IMG/VR virus record: IMGVR_UViG_3300004097_000003
Location: 1 to 64,000 of that record
Source of the DNA: a virus
Reading direction: 5' to 3' (one strand)
Length of the DNA stretch: 64,000 nucleotides
Within the stretch, counting starts at the first letter, position 1. Each line of letters opens with the position of its first letter. Positions 46,682 through 54,770 of the stretch are shown piece by piece. The translations under genes and the position numbers were made by a program. The notes under the pieces are model-generated. The model saw only the letters and a program-made list of their open reading frames with translations, was not told the origin of the DNA and made no database searches.

Positions 46682-46704
46682 AAAGGGGACTTCGGTCCCC
46701 TTTT
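46682..46704 (+). terminator. Rho-independent terminator, UUCG loop
   Basis: AAAGGGGAC-TTCG-GTCCCCTTTT: an 8-9 bp stem with a C(UUCG)G loop and a T tract. Between the fibre gene and the next gene (ATG at 46732); nearly symmetric, so it might act in both directions. Confidence 0.85.
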
Positions 46705-46731
46705 AGCCTTTCAATACCATAAGGACTTTAT

Positions 46732-47331
46732 ATGAAATCTTTCGGTAATATAGATATGCAGAATAATGTACTCAAGAATGTTGTACTTGAAGATTTAGAC
46801 GCATTTCCCGCTAATCCTAAGGTAGGATCTTTTGCTTTAATCCAAAAACGACTAATGGTCTGTTTGGAGTTACAAGACACTGTACCTCTTTGGTTCCCTC
46901 TGGGTTCTGAGATAAGTACCCACACTCATACTCAAAGTGAAGACGAATCAGTGTGGGTTATAAATCATGATCTAGGTAGTTCGACGGTTTTAGTACAAGC
47001 CTATGATGTAAATAACAAAGTCATTATACCTGATGATATTGACCTAAGTCTAAAAGACACTGCGGTAATTACGTTCGCAGTTCCTATACAAGGTCGTGCC
47101 ATTATTATGTTAGGTAATATTACAGGTATGGCTAAACCTGAAGTCCGCTTCGAGCAATCATTTACTGTCAATGCTACATGGACGCTTAATCATGGACTTG
47201 GGTATAATCCTATTATCCGTTGTATAAAAGATGGCCTAGAGATACAACCTCAGTCTATCGTACATGATTCCACAACTACCGCTACTATTACTTTCAGTGA
47301 ACCTGTTTCAGGTAAAGTAGTGGCTATATAG
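46732..47331 (+). CDS. Protein with two copies of tip module, 199 aa
   Basis: N-terminal helix-rich part (MKSFGNIDMQNNVLKNVVLEDLD...) then two copies of the 50-residue module: ESVWVINHDLGSSTVLVQAYDVNNKVIIPDDI..VPIQGRAIIM and ATWTLNHGLGYNPIIRC..EPVSGKVVAI. Thr-His rich linker (THTHTQ) before the first. Shares the 'MxxFGNIxMQNN' opening idea with phage fibre proteins. Likely a small adhesin or fibre cap. Preceded by AAGGA. Confidence 0.75.
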   Translation: MKSFGNIDMQNNVLKNVVLEDLDAFPANPKVGSFALIQKRLMVCLELQDTVPLWFPLGSEISTHTHTQSEDESVWVINHDLGSSTVLVQAYDVNNKVIIPDDIDLSLKDTAVITFAVPIQGRAIIMLGNITGMAKPEVRFEQSFTVNATWTLNHGLGYNPIIRCIKDGLEIQPQSIVHDSTTTATITFSEPVSGKVVAI

Positions 47332-47341
47332 GGAGTACATT

Positions 47342-47557
47342 ATGCTTAAACGATCACAACCTGTCAATTACGTACAAGAGAACCCTTCTACTACTTGGAT
47401 TATTCCACATACGTTAGGTGAAATTGTAGCAGTAGACGTTTTTGTAGACTTAGGTGAAATTGCATTAGAGAAAATACTTGCTCCTACAAAGTTTGAGGAA
47501 AATCAAGTCACTATATCGTTCAGTCAGCCTATGAAAGGTAAAGCTCGCGTAGTGTGA
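47342..47557 (+). CDS. Single tip-module protein, 71 aa
   Basis: Essentially one copy of the module (STTWIIPHTLGEIVAVDVFVDLGEIALEKIL...EENQVTISFSQPMKGKARVV) preceded by a short tail (LKRSQPVNYVQENP). It follows the two-module gene by 10 bases and likely forms part of the same fibre complex, or serves as a module donor. Confidence 0.74.
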   Translation: MLKRSQPVNYVQENPSTTWIIPHTLGEIVAVDVFVDLGEIALEKILAPTKFEENQVTISFSQPMKGKARVV

Positions 47558-47641
47558 TATCGTTTTAAACGTGTTTACTTAATACTGTTAAACACCCGCT
47601 ACATCGAAAGGTGTAGCATTAACATACAAGAGGATAAATTT
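47558..47641 (+). promoter_or_regulatory. Structured intergenic region
   Basis: Two hairpins: GTGTTTA...TAAACAC (loop ~11 bases) and GCTACATC-GAAA-GGTGTAGC (47598-47617), an 8-bp stem (one G-T pair) capped by a GAAA tetraloop. The second is followed by A-rich sequence, not a T tract, so it is less likely to be a simple terminator. AGAGGA precedes the next gene. Confidence 0.5.
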
Positions 47642-48214
47642 ATGTTAACTGATGGCATTCAACTGGTAGGTGCATCTAAGATCCAACGCGAGATGGTAAA
47701 TTCATCTAGACGTGGTCCTATACTTCCATTAGAGCCAGTAAGCTCACAGTTATTCCAATTAACTGAAACAGAGGGCACTAACACTCCCGGTATTTATGTG
47801 TACAGCCTTACTGAGGAAGAATGGGTTCCCGTAGGTGATACAGAATCGCATCCATATGACATAGCGATGTCAGTATGGGGCCGCCCAATGAGCTACCGCT
47901 CTATAGCTAAGATTGTAAGTCCACGCACTATAATCTTCGACGAAGGCTTAATTAAGTGCAAGGCCGTATGTGATGAGGCCTCATCGGTCCGTGTCGATTT
48001 TCAAATAAAGATTAAGAATGTGTCTAATGTGGACACCACAATAGGCGTTTTAACGTTCATGCCTGGTGAATTAATTGGGTCTTTTACTAGCTCTTTAGGC
48101 CACGATGCGTTACTTCAAGAAAATGACCACTTATTCTTGATTAATGAAGCTGATCGGGATGTAAGCTTGCGCGATTTGTCAATCACCCTAACAGGGCGTC
48201 TAGCTACCTTATAA
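47642..48214 (+). CDS. Minor structural protein, 190 aa
   Basis: Not recognised. Soluble beta-rich protein without signal peptide (SQLFQLTETEGTNTPGIYVYSLTEEEWVPVGD in its first third). Starts after a good AGAGGA site. Groups by position with the following surface proteins. Confidence 0.73.
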   Translation: MLTDGIQLVGASKIQREMVNSSRRGPILPLEPVSSQLFQLTETEGTNTPGIYVYSLTEEEWVPVGDTESHPYDIAMSVWGRPMSYRSIAKIVSPRTIIFDEGLIKCKAVCDEASSVRVDFQIKIKNVSNVDTTIGVLTFMPGELIGSFTSSLGHDALLQENDHLFLINEADRDVSLRDLSITLTGRLATL

Positions 48215-48226
48215 GGAGGAATGAAT

Positions 48227-49216
48227 ATGTTTTCTTCAGGATTCGACAGATCTTTATCTGAAAGGTTTACAACTCAGCAAGATGGAAGTCACGCCATACT
48301 GCTATACGACTCAGAAAAACCTGCTTCCGTGGATGATGTGGTGTTTAAAACATTGAGTGAGGCTTTAGAGAGTGCTTCCGCTGTAGCTTATGCTAGTATA
48401 AGTAGAACTGCTCCTAACTCTTGCACATTAAGCCAAATAGGGTCTGCAGGTTTATCAAAATTTACAGAACGAACGTTCGTATCGAATGACGATAGTAATG
48501 GTACTGCGGTGTTTGTTAAAAAACCTACTTATATTACGTCTTACTTAAGACCTGAAGGTCCCACGAACGCACAGTTAATTAGTTTGCGTCTATATGGTGG
48601 TGAGTATATTCAGTCAGTCACAGGTGTGAGATCTTGGGGAGAAGGCCGTAGCTTGGAGTATGTCTATGATGATGCTATTCTATTTGATGGACTCTTTATA
48701 CATTCTAAGGATTTTAATAGCAGAAGTAGTTACCTTACAGACATATACGTATACGCCAGAGATAGTGACGACGATGTTTGGGTACTACAGCAAGTATTTC
48801 GTGACGGTCAGATTCAAGGTAAAAAGTACGCAGTGTTTACCTCACCTTTTACAGCGAAGCAGATTAAATTTAGTATCGTAGCCTACGACTTCGACAACAG
48901 ATATAATTCAAATGACCATACAGCTGACGTATATTCCATAATACCATATACGTCAGCTAGGCCTACGTCTATGGATACAGAGAGTGTCGATCCTAAATGG
49001 GGTATCATGGTATATCCCCCTAGCATCTCAGGTTCGTATAGCTCAGAGTTACGAACGGAAATAAAATCTATGCTTCTCGATGTGGGTTTAACAGGGTCTA
49101 ATGCTGCACTTAGATTTCCTAGTTTACCCCTCAGTGGTACAGATTCAGATGTATTCGAGACTAGGCAAATTGTTTTCGGAGAACTGTTCAATACATGGAA
49201 TGACCCTAGAAGTTAA
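48227..49216 (+). CDS. Minor structural protein, 329 aa
   Basis: Starts MFSSGFDRSL, chosen because AAGGAGG lies 7 bases before ATG 48227; the ATG at 48221 is too close to it. N-terminus (HAILLYDSEKPASVDD) resembles the 'FLFEG/IMFFEG/LWIFDT' opening of genes at 49320, 51638 and 52998. Middle contains a jelly-roll-like repeat (LDGLFIHSKDF...IYVYARDSDDDVWVLQQVF). Probably a virion decoration protein. Confidence 0.73.
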   Translation: MFSSGFDRSLSERFTTQQDGSHAILLYDSEKPASVDDVVFKTLSEALESASAVAYASISRTAPNSCTLSQIGSAGLSKFTERTFVSNDDSNGTAVFVKKPTYITSYLRPEGPTNAQLISLRLYGGEYIQSVTGVRSWGEGRSLEYVYDDAILFDGLFIHSKDFNSRSSYLTDIYVYARDSDDDVWVLQQVFRDGQIQGKKYAVFTSPFTAKQIKFSIVAYDFDNRYNSNDHTADVYSIIPYTSARPTSMDTESVDPKWGIMVYPPSISGSYSSELRTEIKSMLLDVGLTGSNAALRFPSLPLSGTDSDVFETRQIVFGELFNTWNDPRS

Positions 49217-49262
49217 GATGGCGTCATTGGACGGCGTATAGTATTGAGTGTGATCAGTCTAG

Positions 49263-49308
49263 CGCCTTGTAAAATTAACTTAAGTAAGTCTTGTACTTAA
49301 AAGGCTTT
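49263..49308 (+). terminator. Candidate terminator
   Basis: GCCTT...AAGGC outer stem (49263-49267 and 49300-49304) encloses a TTAAGTA/TACTTAA inner stem, then TTTTA. Between genes at 48227 and 49320. The outer arms are short and the internal loop is large, so moderate support. Confidence 0.5.
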
Positions 49309-49319
49309 TAGGAGATATA

Positions 49320-50597
49320 ATGAGTGTGATAAATGTTCCTGCACTCCAGGATTTACTGCACGTATACCACTCCAATTCAGGTAAATTTCAGATATTCCTT
49401 TTTGAGGGAACTATGCCACAACCATCTGAGATTAAAGCCTGTTTGGATTATGACGATGACTTAGCTGAGGTGTTCAACTTAGCTCCGACAATAGATGCAA
49501 TAGAGAACTTAGGCCCTAAACTCCTATACTATATGAACACTCCATTTACGTCTAATGGGGCAGAAGGTACTGCTAAAGTAGAAAAGTTGCATAACAAGTT
49601 AAAGTTCTCTATGGGTGAAGCTAGCACAGACCAAGCATTTGCGGTAGTGGACGGCACTGCGACCTTTGCTGTTATGGCGTGGACTAGTAGTGACGCACTT
49701 CCCCTAAAAACTACAAGCTATGGAATGTTAGTAGGATCGTTTGGCTTGGAAGGCTCAGGCTGTGACTTCGAAGGCTCGTCTGACGTTATTATAGGCTCCG
49801 CGACTATAATATTTTCCGATTTGGAGTTAAGATTACGTGAAGGGTCAGACCCTTTAGCTTTTGTAGATTTTACAGGGCTGGGCCAAGAAACAAGGCAATG
49901 GATTGGGATGACCCAGCACGGCTCTGACGTATTCGCTTGCGATAAGTCTTTCGTATATAAGCAGACAGGAGGTACAGGCGACTTCGTAGTAACTGCTTTT
50001 GCGGAGATGGATTGGACAGATCTAACATCTCTAAATGGCCAATTGTATGGCTGTGTAGGTGGTGCTGGAGGTTCGGGTGCTATATATAAGATGAATACTA
50101 TTACTAATGCTATAGTGGTACAAGGAGGTCCCATAGACGCACAATGGGTTTGCCTTACGTCAGATGGTACCGACGTATATGCTGCTGCTTTCCAAGGATT
50201 AGTATATAAGCAGACAGGAGGTACGGGCGACTTCACATCAATTAATACAGAAATCCAAGATTGGGGAGGTTTAGCAATACATGAAGGTAGTTTGTATGGA
50301 GCTACCTTAGCCTCTATTATGGTATACAATGAAGATTCCGTAAACTTCGAAGCTATGACAGGCTTTCCTGAGCTAGCCTACTACGATGACCTAGAGAGCA
50401 CACCTTCGGGTCTTTATGTCGCATGTAAGCAGTCTACTTATGCAGGTATATGGAGACTTCAATTAGATTCAGATACCTCAGGTCTTGCGATCCATAGACC
50501 TTATACAAGTGCTTGTAGATCTTTGTCTCTTACGGAGTACGGATTGTACATCGGAACGGATAATGATATCCATGTATCAATAGGTGAACCTATTTAA
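49320..50597 (+). CDS. Beta-propeller-like structural protein, 425 aa
   Basis: N-terminal ~165 residues resemble the minor structural family (KFQIFLFEGTMPQPSE opening). From about residue 180 there are several repeats of about 43 residues that look like beta-propeller blades: (I)W.GMTQHGSDVFA...VYKQTGGTGDF, W..LTSLNGQLYG...IYKM, WVCLTSDGTDVYAA..VYKQTGGTGDF, WGGLAIHEGSLYG, ..LESTPSGLYVA. The VYKQTGGTGDF element appears twice, almost identical at DNA level. Likely a propeller-shaped receptor-binding domain. Good AGGAG site. Confidence 0.76.
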   Translation: MSVINVPALQDLLHVYHSNSGKFQIFLFEGTMPQPSEIKACLDYDDDLAEVFNLAPTIDAIENLGPKLLYYMNTPFTSNGAEGTAKVEKLHNKLKFSMGEASTDQAFAVVDGTATFAVMAWTSSDALPLKTTSYGMLVGSFGLEGSGCDFEGSSDVIIGSATIIFSDLELRLREGSDPLAFVDFTGLGQETRQWIGMTQHGSDVFACDKSFVYKQTGGTGDFVVTAFAEMDWTDLTSLNGQLYGCVGGAGGSGAIYKMNTITNAIVVQGGPIDAQWVCLTSDGTDVYAAAFQGLVYKQTGGTGDFTSINTEIQDWGGLAIHEGSLYGATLASIMVYNEDSVNFEAMTGFPELAYYDDLESTPSGLYVACKQSTYAGIWRLQLDSDTSGLAIHRPYTSACRSLSLTEYGLYIGTDNDIHVSIGEPI

Positions 50598-50650
50598 CAA
50601 TAAGATAATTTAATATAGTGATACGTTCTTGTAGCACTTGTAAAAACATG

Positions 50651-50678
50651 GGGGTTGTTCGCATAGACCCCAAATTTT
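50651..50678 (+). terminator. Candidate terminator
   Basis: GGGGTT...GACCCC 6-bp stem with a 9-base loop, followed by AAATTTT. Between the propeller gene and the next gene. The A/T run after the stem is modest. Confidence 0.55.
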
Positions 50679-50699
50679 AAACTATAATGGAATCACATT

Positions 50700-51638
50700 A
50701 TGTATTTAGATAATGCTTATCAATTTTCGTACGGACTTGCTTCAAGTCCTTTTAGATCTTCATGGGGCTTGGCTCTATTCGCTGGCGCCGTTCCAGAGAA
50801 CATCGAGGGCGTATCATTTGATATGTCTAAGGCAGACGAGGTATTTAAGAATGCCGAGTGTCAGATGAATATAGATGCTTCAATAATTAACGGAGACAGC
50901 GTTCGTTTCTTACGTGGCAATACCTTAGGTGATACGTTACTACAAAACAAGATCCACTTCTTCGATGAAGTACTTGCTACGTGGTACTTCATCCCACAGG
51001 AAGCGAACGTGTTATCTACACTTAAAGATACGTTCCTTATACAAGATAAACTTACATTCATGTCTGGGTACGGCTCTATATTTAACCCAGAAACTACTAC
51101 GGCCATCGATTTTGACGCCGCTTTAGATGATCCTAAGAACTTAGAGATAGAGTATGTCTTCAATGAAGAAGTTACAGTTTCAGCCATTCATGCTAAAGCA
51201 GCTAATGCGGCAGCCTTAGGTACTACTCTACATGTGTTCGTTCGTGACGCGGGTGATACTACGTGGACTGAAATCGGCACAGGCCTTACTAATGCTTTCT
51301 CGGGATTACTTGAGTTAGGCGATAGTGCTACAGGTACTAAATTTAAAGTTGTTTCGACTTGTACTAATAAACACAGTATTGCTACCTTACTTCTATGTGG
51401 TGACACAGATCCTACTCAATCTGCGCGACCTCCTGTAACATGGGCAATGATATACCCTCTAGTAAATCCATCATCAGTATATGAAGTGTCTAAAGAGCTT
51501 CCTGTTATTATTATGGATGCAGGTGGACCTGAAGTACAACTACCGTTAACGTTGAATAGCGCTACAGCTATAGCGGAAATCCCATTCAACGTAATTAACC
51601 TTAAAATCAGTTCACCTTACCTAGAGGAGACAGTATAA
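50700..51638 (+). CDS. Minor structural protein, 312 aa
   Basis: Not recognised. N-terminal LALFAGAVPENIEG resembles the family opening; a jelly-roll-like segment (TVSAIHAKAANAAALGTTLHVFVRDAGDTTWTEIG) lies in the middle and is similar to the one in the gene at 48227. Its stop overlaps the following start by one base. Probable virion surface component. Confidence 0.74.
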   Translation: MYLDNAYQFSYGLASSPFRSSWGLALFAGAVPENIEGVSFDMSKADEVFKNAECQMNIDASIINGDSVRFLRGNTLGDTLLQNKIHFFDEVLATWYFIPQEANVLSTLKDTFLIQDKLTFMSGYGSIFNPETTTAIDFDAALDDPKNLEIEYVFNEEVTVSAIHAKAANAAALGTTLHVFVRDAGDTTWTEIGTGLTNAFSGLLELGDSATGTKFKVVSTCTNKHSIATLLLCGDTDPTQSARPPVTWAMIYPLVNPSSVYEVSKELPVIIMDAGGPEVQLPLTLNSATAIAEIPFNVINLKISSPYLEETV

Positions 51639-52153
51639 TGATAAAGATATCTGAATCAATTAAGGTAGGATACACCCATAGCGTCCTAACCTCGGATAGT
51701 CAGAGCCATAACATAATGTTCTTTGAAGGCGTTATGCCTACTCGTGCTGAGTACCTGGCCCTAGTCTCTCCGTTCAGATCCTTAGGCCTGTTAAGCATGT
51801 CGGATCTACTTAATGCAATCGTATCACATGATGCGAGTAACGCTATTTTAGGATATGTATATACGGCGGCTACCGTTAAACCTAAACGTCTTAGTCCAGA
51901 CCGTACGTCGTTCCCTTTCTCTAATAGTCAAGCGGATTTGACGTGGAGAAAAGATGGAACCTTAGGTTTCTTCGTTTTAGCTCTAGGTCCTACGGTAAAT
52001 ACAGACCTGACAACTTCGAAAGGAGTTAAATCTGTTATTATAGGCACGGCTGGTGATGTAGGTAGTGGGGCGGATATCGAACTTCTTGGTGGTAATATTG
52101 AGCAAAACCAAGAATACAGAATTAACGATATCGTAGTACAGTTAAACACTTAA
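51638..52153 (+). CDS. Minor structural protein, FFEG family, 171 aa
   Basis: Opens KISESIKVGYTHSVLTSDSQSHNIMFFEGVMPTRAEYLA, matching the gene at 49320 (FLFEGTMPQPSE). Remaining part is beta-rich and ends SVIIGTAGDVGSGADIEL, which matches the SDVIIGSATI region of the 49320 gene. It is a stand-alone version of that protein's first domain. Overlaps the previous stop. Confidence 0.76.
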   Translation: MIKISESIKVGYTHSVLTSDSQSHNIMFFEGVMPTRAEYLALVSPFRSLGLLSMSDLLNAIVSHDASNAILGYVYTAATVKPKRLSPDRTSFPFSNSQADLTWRKDGTLGFFVLALGPTVNTDLTTSKGVKSVIIGTAGDVGSGADIELLGGNIEQNQEYRINDIVVQLNT

Positions 52154-52165
52154 CGGGGATTATGT

Positions 52166-52948
52166 ATGGGACTTCTAGCAGTCATCAATGACGTATTTGG
52201 TTTGAATGAGCCCGGTGTGTTCTCCATGAATATGGTACCACTGAATACCGTGTTAGAGTCAGATAACATAACTTCATTTAGTCTTAACAGTGCTTTGCGT
52301 CCTATGGATATCGGGTTTGAGATTGATTATGGAGTACCTACATTCTCCCTAATCAACGAAACGGTTGTTGGTGATGAAAATCGCTATACGACCGTTTCGG
52401 CATTTACTCTCTTGCAGGGTGAGTTTGACCCGCATACAGATTATGATTACTCAAACTTCCGGATAAGTACACCACTAAGCCGGAGCGTGTTCATTGGGGC
52501 GAAGGCGACTACCTTAGAAGGATATTCAATAACGGATATACTTTATAAGGATATAAACCTGGACGTTAACGTTACTCTCATTAGTCTTACGAGAATAGCT
52601 TATGCTACTTTCTCAGGACTACCTTTAATCCCAGAACTTATATTGTCCTTTTTAGCTTTAGATGAACTAGTTTCAGACCAACAGTCACCTGACCCAGATA
52701 CATCAGTCAGACCTACTATTAGTAGTAGCTGTACGTTAGACCTAGTCGATCCTAAAGAGGATGTATCTATAAGAGTTTTAGGTGCGAACGAAGTAGGGAT
52801 TAGCACGCAAAGTGTAGCGAGCGAAAATACCAACATTCTCTCTAGCAGGGATGTTGAATTAGAGTCAGCTAAACTTGCTGCAGGTACACTCTCCCTATTA
52901 GGGGACGTTGTAGTTATGTATGATGATGGACTTGTTACTTACGTATAA
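52166..52948 (+). CDS. Structural protein, 260 aa
   Basis: Not recognised. Beta-rich protein with no clear repeats; ATG 52166 has GGGG 7 bases upstream. A terminator-like hairpin follows its stop. Confidence 0.72.
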   Translation: MGLLAVINDVFGLNEPGVFSMNMVPLNTVLESDNITSFSLNSALRPMDIGFEIDYGVPTFSLINETVVGDENRYTTVSAFTLLQGEFDPHTDYDYSNFRISTPLSRSVFIGAKATTLEGYSITDILYKDINLDVNVTLISLTRIAYATFSGLPLIPELILSFLALDELVSDQQSPDPDTSVRPTISSSCTLDLVDPKEDVSIRVLGANEVGISTQSVASENTNILSSRDVELESAKLAAGTLSLLGDVVVMYDDGLVTYV

Positions 52949-52952
52949 CAGC

Positions 52953-52980
52953 GATTGGGTTTCTTAGGAAGCCCAATCTT
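52953..52980 (+). terminator. Terminator-like hairpin
   Basis: GATTGGGTTTC-TTAG-GAAGCCCAATC: an 11-bp stem with one G-T pair and a TTAG loop, followed by TTATTATCTT. Just after the gene at 52166. Confidence 0.65.
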
Positions 52981-52997
52981 ATTATCTTGGAGTAAAT

Positions 52998-53474
52998 ATG
53001 AGCGGGTTAGCGAGCACAAGCCTGCCTATCAAAGGCGGCATAAGTCTTTGGATATTCGATACCATAGATGTATTTAGTGAATACCAGTTTGATAAGGTAA
53101 TGCAGAATGTCCTTGAAGGTTCAGTAGATTTAGTGGTAAGATTTGAACCTGGGAGTATTGCCTTATCCAACTTAGGAGACATGAATTGGATAGACCCTGA
53201 TCATCAAGTATCAACATTTCATGTTACAGTAGATAGATTAAAACCATTAGAGTCTAACGATAGTTATATCTCTAATTATGACGTTATTGGCACTAGATAT
53301 CCGACTGGTGACTTATACTTTAATGTAAACGTAGGTAATGAATTTACCCATGACATTATCACAATAGAGTCCGAAGACGTAATCTTTAACGCGGAATACG
53401 TAGGCGGCAGTATAATACTGCAGGTTACAATTCCCGAAACACCAGTAACAGACGAAATAATAACCTTTGAATAG
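52998..53474 (+). CDS. Minor structural protein, 158 aa
   Basis: Not recognised beyond family resemblance: SLPIKGGISLWIFDTIDVFSEYQF resembles the FEG/FDT openings of neighbours. The remainder is acidic and beta-rich. The ribosome site is TTGGAG. Confidence 0.7.
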   Translation: MSGLASTSLPIKGGISLWIFDTIDVFSEYQFDKVMQNVLEGSVDLVVRFEPGSIALSNLGDMNWIDPDHQVSTFHVTVDRLKPLESNDSYISNYDVIGTRYPTGDLYFNVNVGNEFTHDIITIESEDVIFNAEYVGGSIILQVTIPETPVTDEIITFE

Positions 53475-53484
53475 GACTGACGAA

Positions 53485-54027
53485 ATGATTAAAGTGTCAA
53501 AAAGTATAGCTGCTGCCAATATAGTAAGATTAATAGACCAGGCTTTTTATACAGGGGTCTATGTGTTTGAAACCCCTGAAGGTGGTATTACCGATGCCCA
53601 AAAAGATGCAGCCTTAGATGCAGCACGTAGCACAAAAGGTTTAATAACACCTTCCGCCCTAAAACAGTCTTTAAATGATCTAGGATGTAAGGTGTTAGCA
53701 GGTAATGGTTACTATAAAAATGATTGTCCTTGGTACCAACCTGCACATAATAAATTAATCATAGGTTTCTCAGGAGCGGTAGCAGCAGATCCCTTAAAAT
53801 TCATAGAAGAAGGTAAGATGTCAATGGCAGTCGTATTAGCTGCTTCTAATTCTGGGGTAGGTTCCAATTACCCTGGGATGACATACGGCGGAGATACGGT
53901 AGGTACAGCTTTCTTTTTTGACGTAGGTGAAATAGATAGCGAATCTGATTTGGAATTCCTAGAACTTGACGTGACCTCTGAATCAGCAATAGCCGTTAAT
54001 GACATATCGTTGACGCTCGGAGTATAG
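53485..54027 (+). CDS. Minor structural protein, 180 aa
   Basis: Starts MIKVSKSIAAANIVRLIDQAFYTGVYVFETPEGGITDAQ, similar to the KISESIKV...FFEG opening of the gene at 51638. ATG 53485 follows AGGA by 8 bases; the upstream in-frame TTG is not needed. The end contains SMAVVLAAS and a beta-rich tail. Confidence 0.73.
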   Translation: MIKVSKSIAAANIVRLIDQAFYTGVYVFETPEGGITDAQKDAALDAARSTKGLITPSALKQSLNDLGCKVLAGNGYYKNDCPWYQPAHNKLIIGFSGAVAADPLKFIEEGKMSMAVVLAASNSGVGSNYPGMTYGGDTVGTAFFFDVGEIDSESDLEFLELDVTSESAIAVNDISLTLGV

Positions 54028-54066
54028 GGCATTACGCGAGCGTGGTATTAAGTCTCGCTCGCTTTA
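54012..54066 (+). promoter_or_regulatory. Two alternative hairpins after structural block
   Basis: CGAGCG near 54037-54042 can pair with upstream CGCTCG (54013-54018) or with downstream CGCTCG (54056-54061), so the two hairpins exclude each other. The downstream one is followed by TTTATATA and could act as a terminator. Whether this works as an attenuator before the lysis genes is inference. Confidence 0.45.
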
Positions 54067-54110
54067 TATAATTTATATGTAAGTTAAATCAAAAAGCAAT
54101 AGGATACTAT

Positions 54111-54362
54111 ATGTTAATGCAAAATTTCGGTGGTCTCAGAGCAGTAGGTGAGAAGGCCTCAATAATGATCCGTTTGACGTCTGAGAGTAAGGGACTTAGT
54201 GAGATGCAAGAGGCTTACCAAGCTGTCTTACAAGGGCTTTTGACCGAAAAGGGTATAGAGTCTCCTTTTGACTCTCAAGATGCCACACAGATAAAGGCGT
54301 TCTTTGACGAAGCATCTAGACGATGGAAGAACTATATAGCTGATAATAGTATAGCGGTGTAA
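54111..54362 (+). CDS. Hypothetical protein, 83 aa
   Basis: Not recognised. Helical protein (SEMQEAYQAVLQGLL, FFDEASRRWKNYIA) with no signal. First gene of the lysis-proximal operon; AGGA precedes ATG. Confidence 0.7.
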   Translation: MLMQNFGGLRAVGEKASIMIRLTSESKGLSEMQEAYQAVLQGLLTEKGIESPFDSQDATQIKAFFDEASRRWKNYIADNSIAV

Positions 54363-54379
54363 TCCGGGAGTTAATACCT

Positions 54380-54691
54380 ATGGAAGAAATTGAAGTAGGA
54401 GCCTTACTAGGTTACATTACGGATTATTCATGGGGTTACATCGTCCTAGCCTTCATGTCATGGGCCAGCGGCGTGATAGTACACTATATAAAAAAGTGTA
54501 AGCGGGACGATATCTCTTTCATCGAGTACTGGACCAGTCATATTGATGCAAGTATATCAAGCATAGCGCTAGGCTTAGTTGCCTTCATCACAACATTAAC
54601 GAATGAGCCTAATGCCAGTATTCTTACTTATTTTGGAATAGGCTACGCCATAGATAGCATGATAAACAAAGCTAAAGGCAAGAATCATTAA
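54380..54691 (+). CDS. Holin candidate, three transmembrane helices
   Basis: 103-residue membrane protein with hydrophobic segments at about 17-37 (YIVLAFMSWASGVIVHYI), 54-73 (SSIALGLVAFITTL) and 78-95, separated by charged loops (KKCKRDD), the typical class I holin size and layout. Placed two genes before the spanin-like and endolysin genes. Function as a holin is inference; other phage membrane proteins have similar topology. Confidence 0.62.
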   Translation: MEEIEVGALLGYITDYSWGYIVLAFMSWASGVIVHYIKKCKRDDISFIEYWTSHIDASISSIALGLVAFITTLTNEPNASILTYFGIGYAIDSMINKAKGKNH

Positions 54692-54770
54692 GATCGAAAA
54701 AGCATAATAACCTCTCTGGCTTAGGTCAGACAAATTCGTATTCAATAATACATATTAAAGGAGTATACTC

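Noticed and set aside
49955-50235. Repeat pair as possible CRISPR or DGR template/variable repeat
   Set aside because: Only two copies, in frame within one gene, and no reverse transcriptase or Cas genes in the window. A coding blade repeat explains it.
49718-50329. 203-residue minus-strand frame
   Set aside because: Antisense to the beta-propeller gene; Pro/Ser-rich with repeats that mirror the blades, so it is a shadow.
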